From positions 62,001-126,000 of the forward strand of contig NZ_FOFJ01000004.1 in NCBI RefSeq assembly GCF_900110885.1: DNA of 64,000 nt. The letters run 5' to 3'. Position numbers and translations under genes: made by a program. Source of the stretch: Azotobacter beijerinckii. GTDB taxonomy: Bacteria; Pseudomonadota; Gammaproteobacteria; Pseudomonadales; Pseudomonadaceae. Shown here in pieces: positions 1 to 10,800 of this stretch. How positions within the stretch are numbered: position 1 is the first letter of the stretch; every line of letters starts with the position of its first letter. The notes beneath the pieces were generated by a model. That model was not told the origin of the DNA, ran no database searches, and saw only the letters and a list, made by a program, of their open reading frames with translations.

Positions 1-91
1 CGCCATCGTCGCCCATGCCCTGTTCGTCGGCTTCAAGGAGGCGGTGCGGGAGATGAAGGCGCTGATGCGGGGCGCTGCGGCACGCCGCTAA
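1..91 (+). CDS. C-terminal fragment of an unidentified protein
   Basis: An open frame enters from the left edge and ends at a TAA at 89-91. It reads as roughly 29 residues finishing in KALMRGAAARR, with an earlier hydrophobic stretch (AHALFVGF) followed by a basic tail. That would suit the cytoplasmic end of a membrane protein, but too little is present to name a family. Its stop overlaps the stop of the convergent DUF2905 gene. It may simply be chance open frame, although GC3 looks coding. Confidence 0.4.
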   Translation, partial: AIVAHALFVGFKEAVREMKALMRGAAARR

Positions 92-294
92 CGGCGGAGC
101 AGGTTGAGCAGCAGGCTTGCCACCAGGCTGACCAGTAGCATCGAGGTGATGGGGACGAACGGCCTGCCGCGCGCCGTTTCGATATGGAGGTCGCCCGGCA
201 GCCGGCCGAACCAGCCGAACAGCCAGGGCGCATGGCGCAGCGCGAGGCCGAGCAGCGGCAGGGCCGCGCCGAGGATCATCAGCCCGCGGGCCAC
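88..294 (-). CDS. DUF2905 family small membrane protein
   Basis: A 68-residue protein with two hydrophobic helices (about residues 5-20 and 48-65). Between them is the GRLPGD segment that typifies DUF2905 proteins. Function is unknown; these are small inner-membrane proteins common in proteobacteria. I prefer the GTG at 294 because a GGAG lies 8 nt upstream and the resulting N-terminus fits the family. An ATG five codons further in is the alternative. It lies 44 bp downstream of cmoB on the same strand, so it is probably the last gene of a cmoA-cmoB-DUF2905 transcript. Confidence 0.8.
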   Translation of the reverse strand: MARGLMILGAALPLLGLALRHAPWLFGWFGRLPGDLHIETARGRPFVPITSMLLVSLVASLLLNLLRR

Positions 295-338
295 CCGATC
301 ATCTCCGTCAGGGCCGGGGCAGACGGGCTGCCTGGGCC

Positions 339-1298
339 TCAGGGCTTGCGTGCCAGCAGTGTGGCGCGGGTCGGCGCGGGCAGGCCTTCGACGGTCTTGC
401 CGTGGTCAGCAGGGTCGAGGAAGTCCGGCAGCGACTGGAACTTCATCCATTCGGTGGCGCGCTGCTCCTCGACGGAGGTGACGGCGACATCCACGCAGCG
501 CACCTCGACGAAGCCGGCACGGCGCAGCCACAACTCCAGGGCCGCCACTGAAGGCAGGAACCAGACGTTGCGCATCTGCGCATAGCGGTCTTCCGGTACC
601 AGCACGGTACTGGCATCCCCTTCCACCACCAGGGTTTCCAGCAGCAGTTCGCCGCCCCGACGCAGGCAGTCCTTGAGCGCCAGCAGGTGATCGATGGGCG
701 AGCGGCGGTGGTAGAGCACGCCCATGGAGAACACCGTGTCGAAGCCCTCGAGCTTCTCCGGGAGATCTTCCAGGGCGAGGGGAAGGTGCCAGGCGGGCAG
801 CTCCGGCAGGTAGCGGCGGAGCGCGAGGAACTGGCAGAAGAACAGCCAGTTGGGGTCGATGCCGACCACGCAGTCGGCGCCGGCGCCGAGCATGCGCCAC
901 ATGTAGTAACCGTTGCCGCAGCCGACATCGAGGATGCGCCGGCCGGTCAAGTCCAGATGCGGAGCGACCCGCTGCCACTTCCAGTCCGAGCGCCACTCGG
1001 TGTCGACATGCACGCCGAACACATCGAAGGGGCCTTTGCGCCAGGGCGACAGCCCAAGCAGGGCTTGGCGCAGGGCGGCTCGGGTGGCGTCGTCGCAGGC
1101 GCCGGCAAGCTGTACCTGCTCGCCCAGCTCGATGCGCTCGGCAGTCAGTGCGGGCAGGGCCTGGAGGGCTGCCTGCCAGCGCTGCAGGTCGCCATGGCTG
1201 CGGGTCAGGCGCTCGTCCAGCTGCGTCGGGAGGGTGTCGGCCCAGGCGGCCAGAGGAGTGCCGGCAAGGCGGCGGGCGAGGGGCTGCAGGTCGATCAT
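339..1298 (-). CDS. cmoB: tRNA U34 carboxymethyltransferase CmoB
   Basis: CmoB transfers a carboxymethyl group from carboxy-SAM to 5-hydroxyuridine at position 34 of tRNA, giving cmo5U, which widens wobble decoding. The protein is 319 residues, normal for the family. It carries the SAM-type motif [15 protein letters not shown] in a Rossmann methyltransferase fold and the following VVGIDP acidic strand. The start chosen is the ATG at 1298, which overlaps the cmoA stop in an ATGA. A longer reading from 1331 would run into cmoA. The tandem order cmoA-cmoB means the enzyme making carboxy-SAM and the one using it are translationally coupled. Confidence 0.95.
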   Translation of the reverse strand: MIDLQPLARRLAGTPLAAWADTLPTQLDERLTRSHGDLQRWQAALQALPALTAERIELGEQVQLAGACDDATRAALRQALLGLSPWRKGPFDVFGVHVDTEWRSDWKWQRVAPHLDLTGRRILDVGCGNGYYMWRMLGAGADCVVGIDPNWLFFCQFLALRRYLPELPAWHLPLALEDLPEKLEGFDTVFSMGVLYHRRSPIDHLLALKDCLRRGGELLLETLVVEGDASTVLVPEDRYAQMRNVWFLPSVAALELWLRRAGFVEVRCVDVAVTSVEEQRATEWMKFQSLPDFLDPADHGKTVEGLPAPTRATLLARKP

Positions 1299-2038
1299 GG
1301 CAGGGCGATCAGCGAGGCGAAGTTGAGACACTGGAACCAGGGTACCACTTTGCGAAAGCCGGCGGCCTGCAGGCGCTCGCGGTGTTCCTCAAGGCTGTCC
1401 GGCAGCATCACCTTCTCGATGGCGCTGCGCTTCTGGGCGATCTCCAGCTCGCTGTAGCCGTTGGCGCGCTTGAAGGCGACGTGCAGGTCGCCGAGCAGGG
1501 CCTGCTCCTCGGTATCGGTAAAGCGCAGCTTCTCCGAGAGAATCAGCGCACCGCCCGGCAGCAGGGCTTGGCGGATGCGCCCGAGCAGTTCCTGGCGCCG
1601 CTCGGGCGGGATGAACTGCAGGGTGAAGTTCATCGCCACCAGAGACGCCGGCGCGAGCTCCAGAGCGAGAATGTCCGCCTCGACGGTTTCCACCGGCAAC
1701 AGCTCCTGGAACATGGCGTCCTGAGCGTGCAGGTATTCGCGGCAGCGCTCGAGCATGGCCGGCGAGTTGTCCACCGCGATCACCCGGCAGCCTTCGCTCT
1801 TCACGTGGCGGCGCAGCGCCTGGCTGACCGCGCCGAGGGAGCAGCCGAGGTCGTAGAGGCGGGTGCCGGGCTGGGCGAACTGCGCGGCGAGCACGCCGAT
1901 GTTCTCGACGATGGTCGGGTAGCCAGGCACCGAGCGCTTGATCATGTCCGGGAACACCCGAGCCACGTCCTCGTTGAAGGTGAAGTCCGGCACTTCGGCG
2001 AGGGGGCGGGCGAAGAGGCGGTCGGGAGAGTGTTTCAC
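1295..2038 (-). CDS. cmoA: carboxy-S-adenosyl-L-methionine synthase CmoA
   Basis: CmoA converts SAM and prephenate to carboxy-SAM, the donor used by CmoB. The protein is 247 residues with this start. Recognisable family segments are [18 protein letters not shown] and [17 protein letters not shown] near the N-terminus, followed by the SAM-binding [14 protein letters not shown] chose the GTG at 2038 (reading V-KHSPDRLF), because it gives the family's usual N-terminus and has GGAAG just upstream. The longer ATG start at 2095 adds 19 unrelated basic residues. The stop overlaps the cmoB start. Confidence 0.94.
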   Translation of the reverse strand: MKHSPDRLFARPLAEVPDFTFNEDVARVFPDMIKRSVPGYPTIVENIGVLAAQFAQPGTRLYDLGCSLGAVSQALRRHVKSEGCRVIAVDNSPAMLERCREYLHAQDAMFQELLPVETVEADILALELAPASLVAMNFTLQFIPPERRQELLGRIRQALLPGGALILSEKLRFTDTEEQALLGDLHVAFKRANGYSELEIAQKRSAIEKVMLPDSLEEHRERLQAAGFRKVVPWFQCLNFASLIALP

Positions 2039-2125
2039 GTGACTTCCGCGTCGGATGGCAGGGCGCGGCATTTTAGCCAAGAGCGCCCCGTCCATACAGC
2101 GGCGTCGACGGCGTGCGCCGGGCGG

Positions 2126-2524
2126 TCATTCGACGGTGATGGCGCAGTCGAAGGCCTTCGCCGGCTCCACACCGACTTCCCAGGGCCGCCGGTAGACCAG
2201 CAGCAGGGTGTCCTGACCGGCCTGCACGGCCTGGAAGCGCCAGGTCGACTGTCCGGCGCTGCCGACCACCTCGGAGTCTTTCGGCGAGCTGTAGACCTCC
2301 GGGCCGAGGCTGCGCAAAACCTTGGAGGCGGATTCGCGCACCTGCCAGCGGTAGCCGGTGGAGGGGTTGCTGGGCAGCGTCAGCACCAGTTGCTGGCGGC
2401 TTTCCAGCTGCAGCGGGCAGTCGTCCTCGTCCTCTAGGGCGACGACGCTGGAGGGGCCGCTGTGCGCGCAACCGGCCAGCCAGACGAGGCCGATGGTCAG
2501 CAGGCAGGGCAGGGCGAGGCGCAT
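2126..2524 (-). CDS. chagasin-like (peptidase inhibitor I42) lipoprotein
   Basis: A 132-residue exported protein. The N-terminus is a lipoprotein signal peptide with lipobox LAGC at about residues 16-19, so it should be anchored in the envelope. The mature part carries NPSTGY (loop BC of chagasin inhibitors) and RPW (loop FG), which in the family insert into the active site of papain-type cysteine proteases. I infer an envelope protease inhibitor with an unknown target. The ATG at 2524 gives a proper signal peptide and is preceded by GGAGG; a longer start at 2572 would add a non-signal leader. It is an isolated gene between cmoA and the HAD gene. Confidence 0.85.
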   Translation of the reverse strand: MRLALPCLLTIGLVWLAGCAHSGPSSVVALEDEDDCPLQLESRQQLVLTLPSNPSTGYRWQVRESASKVLRSLGPEVYSSPKDSEVVGSAGQSTWRFQAVQAGQDTLLLVYRRPWEVGVEPAKAFDCAITVE

Positions 2525-2632
2525 GACGGACTCCTCCTGGCGGGGTGGTGGAGGGAGGATAGCCGGAACCATGGGCCTCTGCCGTGGCCTGGGCGGTTTT
2601 CCCCTCTCTCCATAGGGGCGCTGGGTCGATGT

Positions 2633-3334
2633 TCAGGCGGAGGTTGTGGTGCAGTTGAGATAGCGCAATCTTTCCACCAGCGCCGGCAATTCGTGCATGT
2701 TGTGCAGCAGGTGTTCGACGCCCAGCTCGCGGAGGATCTCGCCCTGTTCCGGTGGAATGTGGCTGGCGCCGAGGAAGCCGATCACCTGCATGCCGGCGGT
2801 CAGGGCGGCGGTCGCGCCGGTAGCGCTGTCTTCGACGACCAGGCAACGCTGCGGGTCCACGCCGGCCGTGCTGGCTGCCAGCAGGTAGACGTCCGGCGCC
2901 GGCTTGGGACGCTCGACCAGGTCGGCGCTGAACACGCCCACGTCGACTCGCTCGGTCAGTCCGGTACGCTGCAACGCGTGGCGCACCGCCGCGTGCTGGC
3001 TGTTGGAGGCGATCGCCAGCGGCAGGTCGATGGCATGGAGCGCCTCGCGCACGCCGGCAATGGCCTGCACTTCGGCGCGGATGATTTCCTCGGCGCGGCG
3101 GCGCACGTTGGGATGGAAGTCGGTCGGCAGGTCGAGGCCGAAATGCGCGGCGACCCGGGCGATGATGTCGCGGCTCTGCAGGCCGAAGGTGCCGGCCAGT
3201 TGCACGTCCAGCTCATGTTCCGGCACCAGCGCGGCGAGCGCCTCGCGGATCACGCGGCCGGTGATGATTTCGCTGTCGATCAGCACGCCGTCGCAATCGC
3301 AGATCAGCAGGTCGATATGGCTGGTTCGGTTCAT
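2633..3334 (-). CDS. HAD-superfamily phosphatase (subfamily IA)
   Basis: A 233-residue HAD-like hydrolase. Motif I is CDCDGVLIDSE near residue 10 (nucleophile and general-acid aspartates), motif II is IASNS, motif III is the lysine in KPAPD, and motif IV is VVEDS. The helical cap after motif I and the DGVL/KPAPD signature place it among beta-phosphoglucomutase/sugar-phosphate phosphatases. The substrate cannot be read from the sequence. The start at 3334 has GAGG upstream; an ATG at 3379 would add 15 unusual residues. It is co-directional with the LysR gene upstream, with no obvious operon partner. Confidence 0.88.
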   Translation of the reverse strand: MNRTSHIDLLICDCDGVLIDSEIITGRVIREALAALVPEHELDVQLAGTFGLQSRDIIARVAAHFGLDLPTDFHPNVRRRAEEIIRAEVQAIAGVREALHAIDLPLAIASNSQHAAVRHALQRTGLTERVDVGVFSADLVERPKPAPDVYLLAASTAGVDPQRCLVVEDSATGATAALTAGMQVIGFLGASHIPPEQGEILRELGVEHLLHNMHELPALVERLRYLNCTTTSA

Positions 3335-3411
3335 GGGCAAGGCCTCTTCGGGTCGGATCGTTGTTGTGTGAAGAGGCATCTAAACCTTGTAGTGGAGCGA
3401 TGTGCAAGGCA

Positions 3412-4323
3412 TCAGGATGCCCATGGCGGGCGGGCGGCGAAGGCCTCGACCAGGTAGTCGAGCATCGCCCGGACCTTGGCCGGCGGGCGGCGCTCGGGCG
3501 GGTAGAGCGCGTGGATGCCGCCCAGGGGATGCGGCGGATGGTCGAGTTCCAGGGGCACCAGCGCGCCGCGCTGCAGGGCGGCGGCAACGATGAACAGCGG
3601 CTGGTAGATGAGCCCCTGGCCGCCGAGCGCGGCAGCCAGCAGAGCGTCGCCGTTGTTTGCCGTCAAATTGCCGGAAACGACCACGCGCACGCTGCCGTCG
3701 CGGCCGAAGGCCCATTCCCGGCGCCCACCCCAGGACGACAGGGTGTAGCCCAGGCAGTTGTGCTGGCCGAGATCGGCGACCCGCCGCGGCAGGCCGCGCC
3801 GGTCGAGATAGTCCGGTGCGGCGCAGACCAGCATCGGGCAGTCGCCGAGCCGGCGTGCCTGCAGCGGGCTGTCGGCGAGCCGGCCGATGCGCACGGCCAG
3901 GTCCCAGCGGTCCTCGATGAGGTCGACCTGGCTGTCGGTCAGACCCAGTTCGACCTGCACCGCCGGATGGCGGCGGGCGAAGGCCGGCAGCAGCGGGGCG
4001 ATGAAGCGGTTGCCGAAGCTCAGCGGCACGTTCATGCGCAGTAGGCCGCTGGCCTCGACCCGCTGCGAGAGCAGCGCCGCCTCGGCCTCGTCGAGTTCGC
4101 CGAGAAGGCGCTGGCAGGTCTCCAGGTACTGGCTGCCGGCGTCGGTGAGAACCAGGCGCCGGGTGCTACGCTGGAACAGCTTGAGGCCGAGGCGCTGCTC
4201 CAAAGCGTCCACGTGCTTGGTCGCCATGGCCGGCGAGATTTCCAGCTGGCGGGCGGCGGCGGACAGGCTGCCGGCGCTGGCGGCGCGGACGAAGACGCGC
4301 ATGCCGGTGATGCGGTCGAGCAT
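3412..4323 (-). CDS. LysR-family transcriptional regulator
   Basis: A 303-residue regulator. It has an N-terminal winged helix-turn-helix (about residues 5-63, with ASAGSLSAAARQLEISPA as the recognition region) and a C-terminal periplasmic-binding-protein-like effector domain from about residue 90. It starts at 4323 and faces the dioxygenase gene at 4429 across a 105-bp gap. This divergent layout is typical for a LysR protein that controls its neighbour and itself, so I infer it regulates the dioxygenase/SDR/DUF2218 operon. The effector is unknown. Confidence 0.92.
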   Translation of the reverse strand: MLDRITGMRVFVRAASAGSLSAAARQLEISPAMATKHVDALEQRLGLKLFQRSTRRLVLTDAGSQYLETCQRLLGELDEAEAALLSQRVEASGLLRMNVPLSFGNRFIAPLLPAFARRHPAVQVELGLTDSQVDLIEDRWDLAVRIGRLADSPLQARRLGDCPMLVCAAPDYLDRRGLPRRVADLGQHNCLGYTLSSWGGRREWAFGRDGSVRVVVSGNLTANNGDALLAAALGGQGLIYQPLFIVAAALQRGALVPLELDHPPHPLGGIHALYPPERRPPAKVRAMLDYLVEAFAARPPWAS

Positions 4324-4428
4324 GGTTATTTCCTACTCTTGGTGAGAATTGATGCTGCGGATTGGAAGATTATCCGTTGGCAGGCGCAGGTCCATACTCC
4401 TTGCCACTTACCGCTTAGGAGCCTGTCC

Positions 4429-5241
4429 ATGTCCGCCCGCGAAGCCATTCAGCCGACCCTGTTCGTGCCCCACGGGGCCGGTCCCTGTTTTTTCATGGAC
4501 TGGAATCCGCCGGAGGCCTGGAACGCCATGGCCGCTTTCCTCAAGGGAGTGGCTGGCACGCTGCCGCAGCCGCCGCGGGCGATCCTAATGGTTTCGGCGC
4601 ACTGGCTGGAGGCGGAGTTCGCCGTCGGCGGCGCTCGTCAACCGGGGCTGATCTACGACTACTACGGCTTTCCGCCGCACACCTACGAGCTGCGCTATCC
4701 CGCGCCCGGCGATCCGGCGCTGGCGGACGAGGTCGCCGGACTGCTCGGCGCGGTCGGTCTGCCTTGCGGGGTGGATGCGCAGCGCGGCTTCGACCACGGC
4801 ATGTTCATCCCGCTGAAGCTGATGTTCCCCGCCGCCGACATCCCGGTGGTGCAGCTGTCGCTGCGCGGGGACCTCGACCCGCAGACGCACCTCGACGTCG
4901 GCCGTGCGCTGGCACCGCTGCGCGAGGAGGGCGTGCTGATCGTCGGCAGCGGCATGAGCTTCCACAACATGCGTGGCTATGGCGACCCGCGCTTCGGGCC
5001 GGTGTCCGACCAGTTCGACCAGTGGCTGACCGCCACGGTGGAGGCCTCGCCGGCACAGCGCACGGCGCTGCTGGCGCACTGGGAGGCGGCGCCGGCGGCA
5101 CGGCTCTGCCATCCGCCGCGCGCCGAGGAGCATCTGATGCCGCTGATGGTGGTCGCCGGCGCAGCGGCCGAGGGGCGCGGCCGGCGAGTGTTCTCCGACC
5201 GGGTGTTGGAAACCACCCTGTCGGCTTTCCGTTTCGACTGA
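4429..5241 (+). CDS. DODA-type extradiol ring-cleavage dioxygenase family protein
   Basis: A 270-residue member of the class III extradiol dioxygenase / DOPA-dioxygenase (YgiD-like) family. Candidate metal ligands and acid/base residues are His15 (LFVPHGAG), His58 (VSAHW) and His123 (FDHGMF), plus a later SGMSFHNM histidine. Family enzymes bind Fe or Zn and open catecholic rings; the substrate here is unknown. The start has AGGAG upstream. It is the first gene of a three-gene run (SDR 23 bp downstream, then DUF2218) divergent from a LysR regulator, suggesting an inducible response to an aromatic or quinone-like compound. Confidence 0.88.
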   Translation: MSAREAIQPTLFVPHGAGPCFFMDWNPPEAWNAMAAFLKGVAGTLPQPPRAILMVSAHWLEAEFAVGGARQPGLIYDYYGFPPHTYELRYPAPGDPALADEVAGLLGAVGLPCGVDAQRGFDHGMFIPLKLMFPAADIPVVQLSLRGDLDPQTHLDVGRALAPLREEGVLIVGSGMSFHNMRGYGDPRFGPVSDQFDQWLTATVEASPAQRTALLAHWEAAPAARLCHPPRAEEHLMPLMVVAGAAAEGRGRRVFSDRVLETTLSAFRFD

Positions 5242-5264
5242 ATAATTCGCACAAGGAGATTCGC

Positions 5265-6059
<795 letters not shown>

Positions 6060-6108
6060 TATTCACCGCTGGCCGGCGTGCCCGGCCAGCCTGTCGAGGA
6101 GTACCGAC

Positions 6109-6414
6109 ATGTCCGCTTCGTCCGCCCGCATCGCTACCCAGGACCCGCCCCGCCTGATCCGGCGCCTGTGCAAGCACTGGGCGCACAAGTTTCCCGTCAG
6201 CTTCGACGAGCGGCAGGGCGAGATCCAGCTGCCCCTGGGGCGTTGCCTGTTGCAGGCGGGCGACGGGCAGTTGCAGGTCCATCTGCAGGCGAGCGACGCC
6301 GAGCAAGTCCAGCGTCTCCAGCAGGTGGTCGCCGAGCACCTGCAGCGCATGGCCGGCGACGAAACGCTGGACTTCGTTTGGGGCGACGGCGAACCAGGGG
6401 GGCATGTTCGATAG
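6109..6414 (+). CDS. DUF2218 domain protein
   Basis: A 101-residue soluble protein that matches the DUF2218 pattern. It has an N-terminal PPRLIRRLCKHWAHKF helix, a strand region with short acidic turns, a helix with LQQVVAEHLQRMA, and a C-terminal LDFVWG. Members are small proteins of unknown role, often found next to oxidoreductases or siderophore genes. Here it closes the dioxygenase-SDR operon. GAGGA precedes the start. Its position suggests an accessory role, but nothing in the sequence defines a function. Confidence 0.82.
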   Translation: MSASSARIATQDPPRLIRRLCKHWAHKFPVSFDERQGEIQLPLGRCLLQAGDGQLQVHLQASDAEQVQRLQQVVAEHLQRMAGDETLDFVWGDGEPGGHVR

Positions 6415-6589
6415 TGGGAAAGAGTAGGAAGTATCCAGCAAGCAGACATCGGCAGCGCTACGGGTCAAGGGCGGCCATTATCTGCCGTATGTCTGCGTGG
6501 TCCCGATGCCGGTCACCGGCCCTGCGGGCTTGCCAGCCGGGGCGGGGAAGTGCCAAGGTTCCCCGCCTTTTTCCGGACGACGGACCGCC

Positions 6590-7810
6590 ATGCGCCTGCT
6601 GCATACCTCCGACTGGCATCTCGGCCAGCATTTCATGGGCAAGACCCGCCAGGTCGAGCACCAGGCTTTCTGCGCCTGGCTGATCGAGCAGGTACGCGAG
6701 CACGCGGTCGACGCGCTGATCGTCGCCGGCGACGTGTTCGACAGCGGTGCGCCGCCCAGCTACGCCCGCGAGCAGTACAACCGCTTCATCGTCGAACTGC
6801 GCGAGACCGGCGCGCGGCTGGTGGTGCTCGGCGGCAACCACGATTCGGTGGCCATGCTCGGCGAGTCGCGCGGCCTGCTGGCCTGCCTGGACACCTGGGT
6901 GATCCCGGGGGTGGCGGCGGACCCGGCCGAGCAACTGCTGGTGCTGCCCAAGCGCGACGGCTCGCCGGGGGCGCTGCTCTGCGCCATCCCCTTCGTCCGC
7001 CCGCGCGATGTGCTGAAGAGCGAGGCCGGGCAGAGTGCCGAGGACAAGCAGCAGGCGCTGCAGGCGGCGATCCGCGACCATTACCGGGCGTTGTTCGCCC
7101 TCGCCGAGGCGCGCCGTGCGGAGCTGGGCGGCAGGCTGCCGATCGTCGCCAGCGGGCACCTGACCACCGTGGGCGCCAGCGCCAGCGAATCGGTGCGGGA
7201 GATCTACGTCGGCAGCCTGGAAGCCTTTCCGACCAGCGCCTTCCCGCCGGCGGCCTACATCGCCCTCGGCCACATCCACCGCCCGCAGAAGGTCGGCGGA
7301 CGGGAGCACATCCGCTACAGCGGCTCGCCGATCCCGCTGTCCTTCGACGAGGCGCGCCAGCAGAAGGAGGTGCTTCTGGTCGACCTGCACGAGGGCGGCC
7401 TCGAGGCGGTGACGCCGCTGCCGGTGCCCCGTTTCCAGGCGCTGGTCGCGCTGCGCGGCACCCTCGCCGAGCTGGCCGGCGCCATCGCCGAATCGGCCGG
7501 ACAGGGCAGCGTCGAGCGGCCGGTGTGGCTGGAGGTGCAGGTCGCCGCCGACGAGCACCTGCCCGACCTGCCGGCGCGCATCGCCGCGCTCTGCGCGGGA
7601 CTGCCGGTGGAGGTGTTGCGCATCCGCCGCGAACGCGCCGGTACCGCCGCCGGGTTGCAGCGCGTGGCCCGGGAAACCCTCGACGAGCTGAGCCCGGAGG
7701 AGGTGTTCGACCGGCGTCTGGCCGGCGAGGCGCTGGACGAGGCGCTGCGCGAACCGCTGCAGGAACTCTATCGTCAGGTGCGCGACGAGCTGCGGGAGGG
7801 CGAGGCATGA
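6590..7810 (+). CDS. sbcD: exonuclease subunit SbcD
   Basis: The nuclease subunit of SbcCD (bacterial Mre11), which cleaves DNA hairpins and processes double-strand ends. The protein is 406 residues with the calcineurin-type metallophosphoesterase motifs: DWH (8-10), GDVFD (47-51), GGNHD (81-85), then GHLTT and GHIHRPQ further on. These bind the two Mn ions. The ATG at 6590 places the DWH motif at the usual distance from the N-terminus. The stop overlaps the sbcC start (ATGA), so the two subunits are translationally coupled. Confidence 0.96.
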   Translation: MRLLHTSDWHLGQHFMGKTRQVEHQAFCAWLIEQVREHAVDALIVAGDVFDSGAPPSYAREQYNRFIVELRETGARLVVLGGNHDSVAMLGESRGLLACLDTWVIPGVAADPAEQLLVLPKRDGSPGALLCAIPFVRPRDVLKSEAGQSAEDKQQALQAAIRDHYRALFALAEARRAELGGRLPIVASGHLTTVGASASESVREIYVGSLEAFPTSAFPPAAYIALGHIHRPQKVGGREHIRYSGSPIPLSFDEARQQKEVLLVDLHEGGLEAVTPLPVPRFQALVALRGTLAELAGAIAESAGQGSVERPVWLEVQVAADEHLPDLPARIAALCAGLPVEVLRIRRERAGTAAGLQRVARETLDELSPEEVFDRRLAGEALDEALREPLQELYRQVRDELREGEA

Positions 7811-10800
7811 AGATCCTCAGCCTGCGCCTGAAGAATCTCAACTCCCTCAAGGGCGAGTGGAAGATCGATTTTCGCGAGGCGCCGTTCAAGGGCAACGGCC
7901 TGTTCGCCATCACCGGGCCGACCGGCGCCGGCAAGACCACCCTCCTCGACGCCATCTGCCTGGCCCTTTACCACCGCACGCCGCGCATGGACCGCCTGTC
8001 CAAGGAGTCCAACCAGCTGATGACCCGGCACACCGCCGAGTGCCTGGCCGAGGTGGAGTTCGAGGTCAAGGGGCAGGGCTACCGGGCCTTCTGGAGCCAG
8101 CGCCGTGCCCGCGACAAGGTCGACGGCGCGCTGCAGATGCCCAAGGTCGAGCTGGCCGCGGCGGACGGGACCCTCCTTGCCGACAAGGTTGGCGACAAGC
8201 TCGCCCAGATCGAGGCGCTCACCGGTCTCGACTTCGCGCGCTTCACCCGCTCCATGCTGCTCGCCCAGGGCGGTTTCGCCGCCTTTCTCGAAGCCGATGC
8301 GAAAAGCCGTGCCGAGCTGCTCGAACAGCTCACCGGCACCGAGATCTACGGGCGGATTTCCCAGCGGGTCTACGCCCACGCCAAGCAGGCCGGCGAGGCG
8401 CTCGAGCTGCTCAAGGCGCGGGCCGGCGGCGTCGAGCTGCTCGACGAGGCGCAACGCGGCGCGCTAGCCGCCGAGGCTGCTGGCCTGTCCGCACAGGAGG
8501 AGCCGCTGCTGGCGCACCAGGGCGAGCTGCAGAGGCAGCGCCAGTGGCTGGATCGCCTGGCCCAGGCCGAAGCCCATCAGGCGCAGGCCGGCGAAAACTG
8601 CCGGGCAGCCGAGCAGGCCCTGGGCGAGGCAGCGCCACAGCTGGCACGGCTGGCCGCCGGCGAGCCGGCGCTGCGTTTGCAGCCCGCCTGGCTGGCCTGG
8701 CAGCAGGCCCGCCAGCAGCTGCAGCAGGGCGAGCGCAGCCGCGAGCAGATCCTCGGCGAGCGCCGGCAGGCTTTGGCGGAAGTCAGCCTGCGGCTGTGGC
8801 AGGCCAGCCAGGCTGCCGGGCAGATCGCCGAGGCCGCCCGGAGCAAGGAGTCCGCCTTGCGGCGGCAAGTGCGCGAGCTGCAGGAACGGCTGGCCGTGCA
8901 GCCGCGGCATGCCGAGCTGGGCGGCTGTCTCGGCGCCTGGCGCGGGCAGTTCGCCAATCGGCGCCAGCGGTGCATGGAGATCGCCGAACTCGCTGGCCGG
9001 CGGCAGGTCGAGCAGGCGGCGCTGGTCGAGCTGGCCGGCCGGCTGGACAGCTGGGCTCGCCAGCTCGATGCGATGCGCGGCCAACTGGCGGTTGCCCGCA
9101 GCGCCGAGGGTGACTGCCGTCAGCGGCTGGATATCCTGCTCGACGGCCAGAGCGAAGGGGTGCTGCGCCAGCACTGGCAGCAGCTGATGGGGCAGCGCAA
9201 CCTGCTGGAGCAGTTGGAGCGGATCGCTCTGGACCTCGACAGGCTCGACGCCCAGTTGGCCGCCTCCGACCGGGAGCGCGCCGAGCAGCAGCTGCTGCAG
9301 ACCGAAAAGGCGGCGCAGCGCGACGGGCTGCGCCAGCGTTTTCTCGAACTCGAGCAGCAGATCGACGACAAGCAGAAACTGCTTGAGCAGGAGACGCGCA
9401 TCCAGGCACTGGAGGCCTATCGTGCCCGGCTGCAACCTGACGAGGCCTGCCCGCTGTGCGGCTCCCGCGAGCATCCTGCGATCGCCGCCTACCAGGCGCT
9501 GGATGTCTCCGCCACGCAGCAGGCGCTGCAGGAGAGGCAGGCCGAACGGGACGGCGTGCGCACGGCGAGCGAGCGCCTGAGCGCCGAACTCGCCGCCCTC
9601 GACGCCGACCTGAAGCGGACCCGGCAGCGTCTGGAGCAGGGCCAGGCCGAACGCGCGCAACTGCTGCAGCGCTGGCAGCGCTTGGCCGGCGAACTGGATG
9701 CCCCCCTGGCCGGTCCGCCGGCGCTGGCTGAGCGGAAGCGGCAAGTGGCCGAGCACCTGGCCGCCAGCGAGCAGCGTCTGCAGCAACTGGACGGCCTGAA
9801 GAGCGCGCTGGAAGACGCCCGCAACCAGCGCTTGGCGTTGGAGCGGCAGTGTGCCGACGGGGAGCGCGAGCTGGCCCGGCTGGAGGAGCGCCGGCAGGGC
9901 GGAGAAACCGGGTTGCAGAGCCTGGCCGAGCGGCTGTGCCGGTGCGAGGCGCAGCTGCAGCAGGACGAGGCGGTGCTGGCCGAGGCGCTGGCGCTCTTCG
10001 GGCATGCGCTGCCGGCCGACGAGGACGCCTGGCTCGCTGCACGCGAGGCCGAGTGGCAGGCCTGGCAGGGGGATCAGGAGCGGCTGCAGCAGCTGGGGCG
10101 CGATCTGTCGCTCCAGTGCCGCGCGGTCGAGATCGCCGGGGACCAGGCCGCGCTCTGGCAGCGGCGCTGGCAGGAACTGGGGGAGGCGGGGCGGCCGGTG
10201 CTGGTGCTCGACGACCCGCAGGCGGCGCTGGACCGGGCAGAAGCCGCTCTGCAGGTCGCTCGGCGGCTGGCCGACGAACTCGGCGGCCGGCTGCAGTCGC
10301 TGGACGAGGCGCTGCAGGGACAGCATCGGCAGTTCGAGGCCTGCTCCGACGACTGGCGGGCGCAGCTGGCGCAGAGCCCCTTCGTCGACGAGGCGGCCTT
10401 TCTCGCCGCACGGCTCGAGGAGGCCGAGCGCGGTGCGCTGCAGGCATTGAGGACGCGCCTGGAGCGGGGGCAGACCGAGGCCCTGGCGTTGCGCGCTGTT
10501 GCCGAGCAGGCCGTGGCCGAGCTGCGCGGCGAGCCGGCTACCGAGGTCTCTGCCAGCGAGCTGGCGGCCCAGTTGCAGGTGCTGGCCGAGCAGCTCAAGG
10601 CCCTGGCCCAGCGCCAGGGCGAGCTCCGCGCCACGCTGGCCGCCGACGACGAGCGCCGTCTGGGCCAGCAGGCGCTGTTCGCCGCGATCGCCGCGCGCCA
10701 GGGCGAATACGACCTTTGGCAACGTCTCAACGGGCTGATCGGCTCGGCCGACGGCGCCAAGTACCGCAAGTTCGCCCAGGGCCTGACCCTCGACCACCTG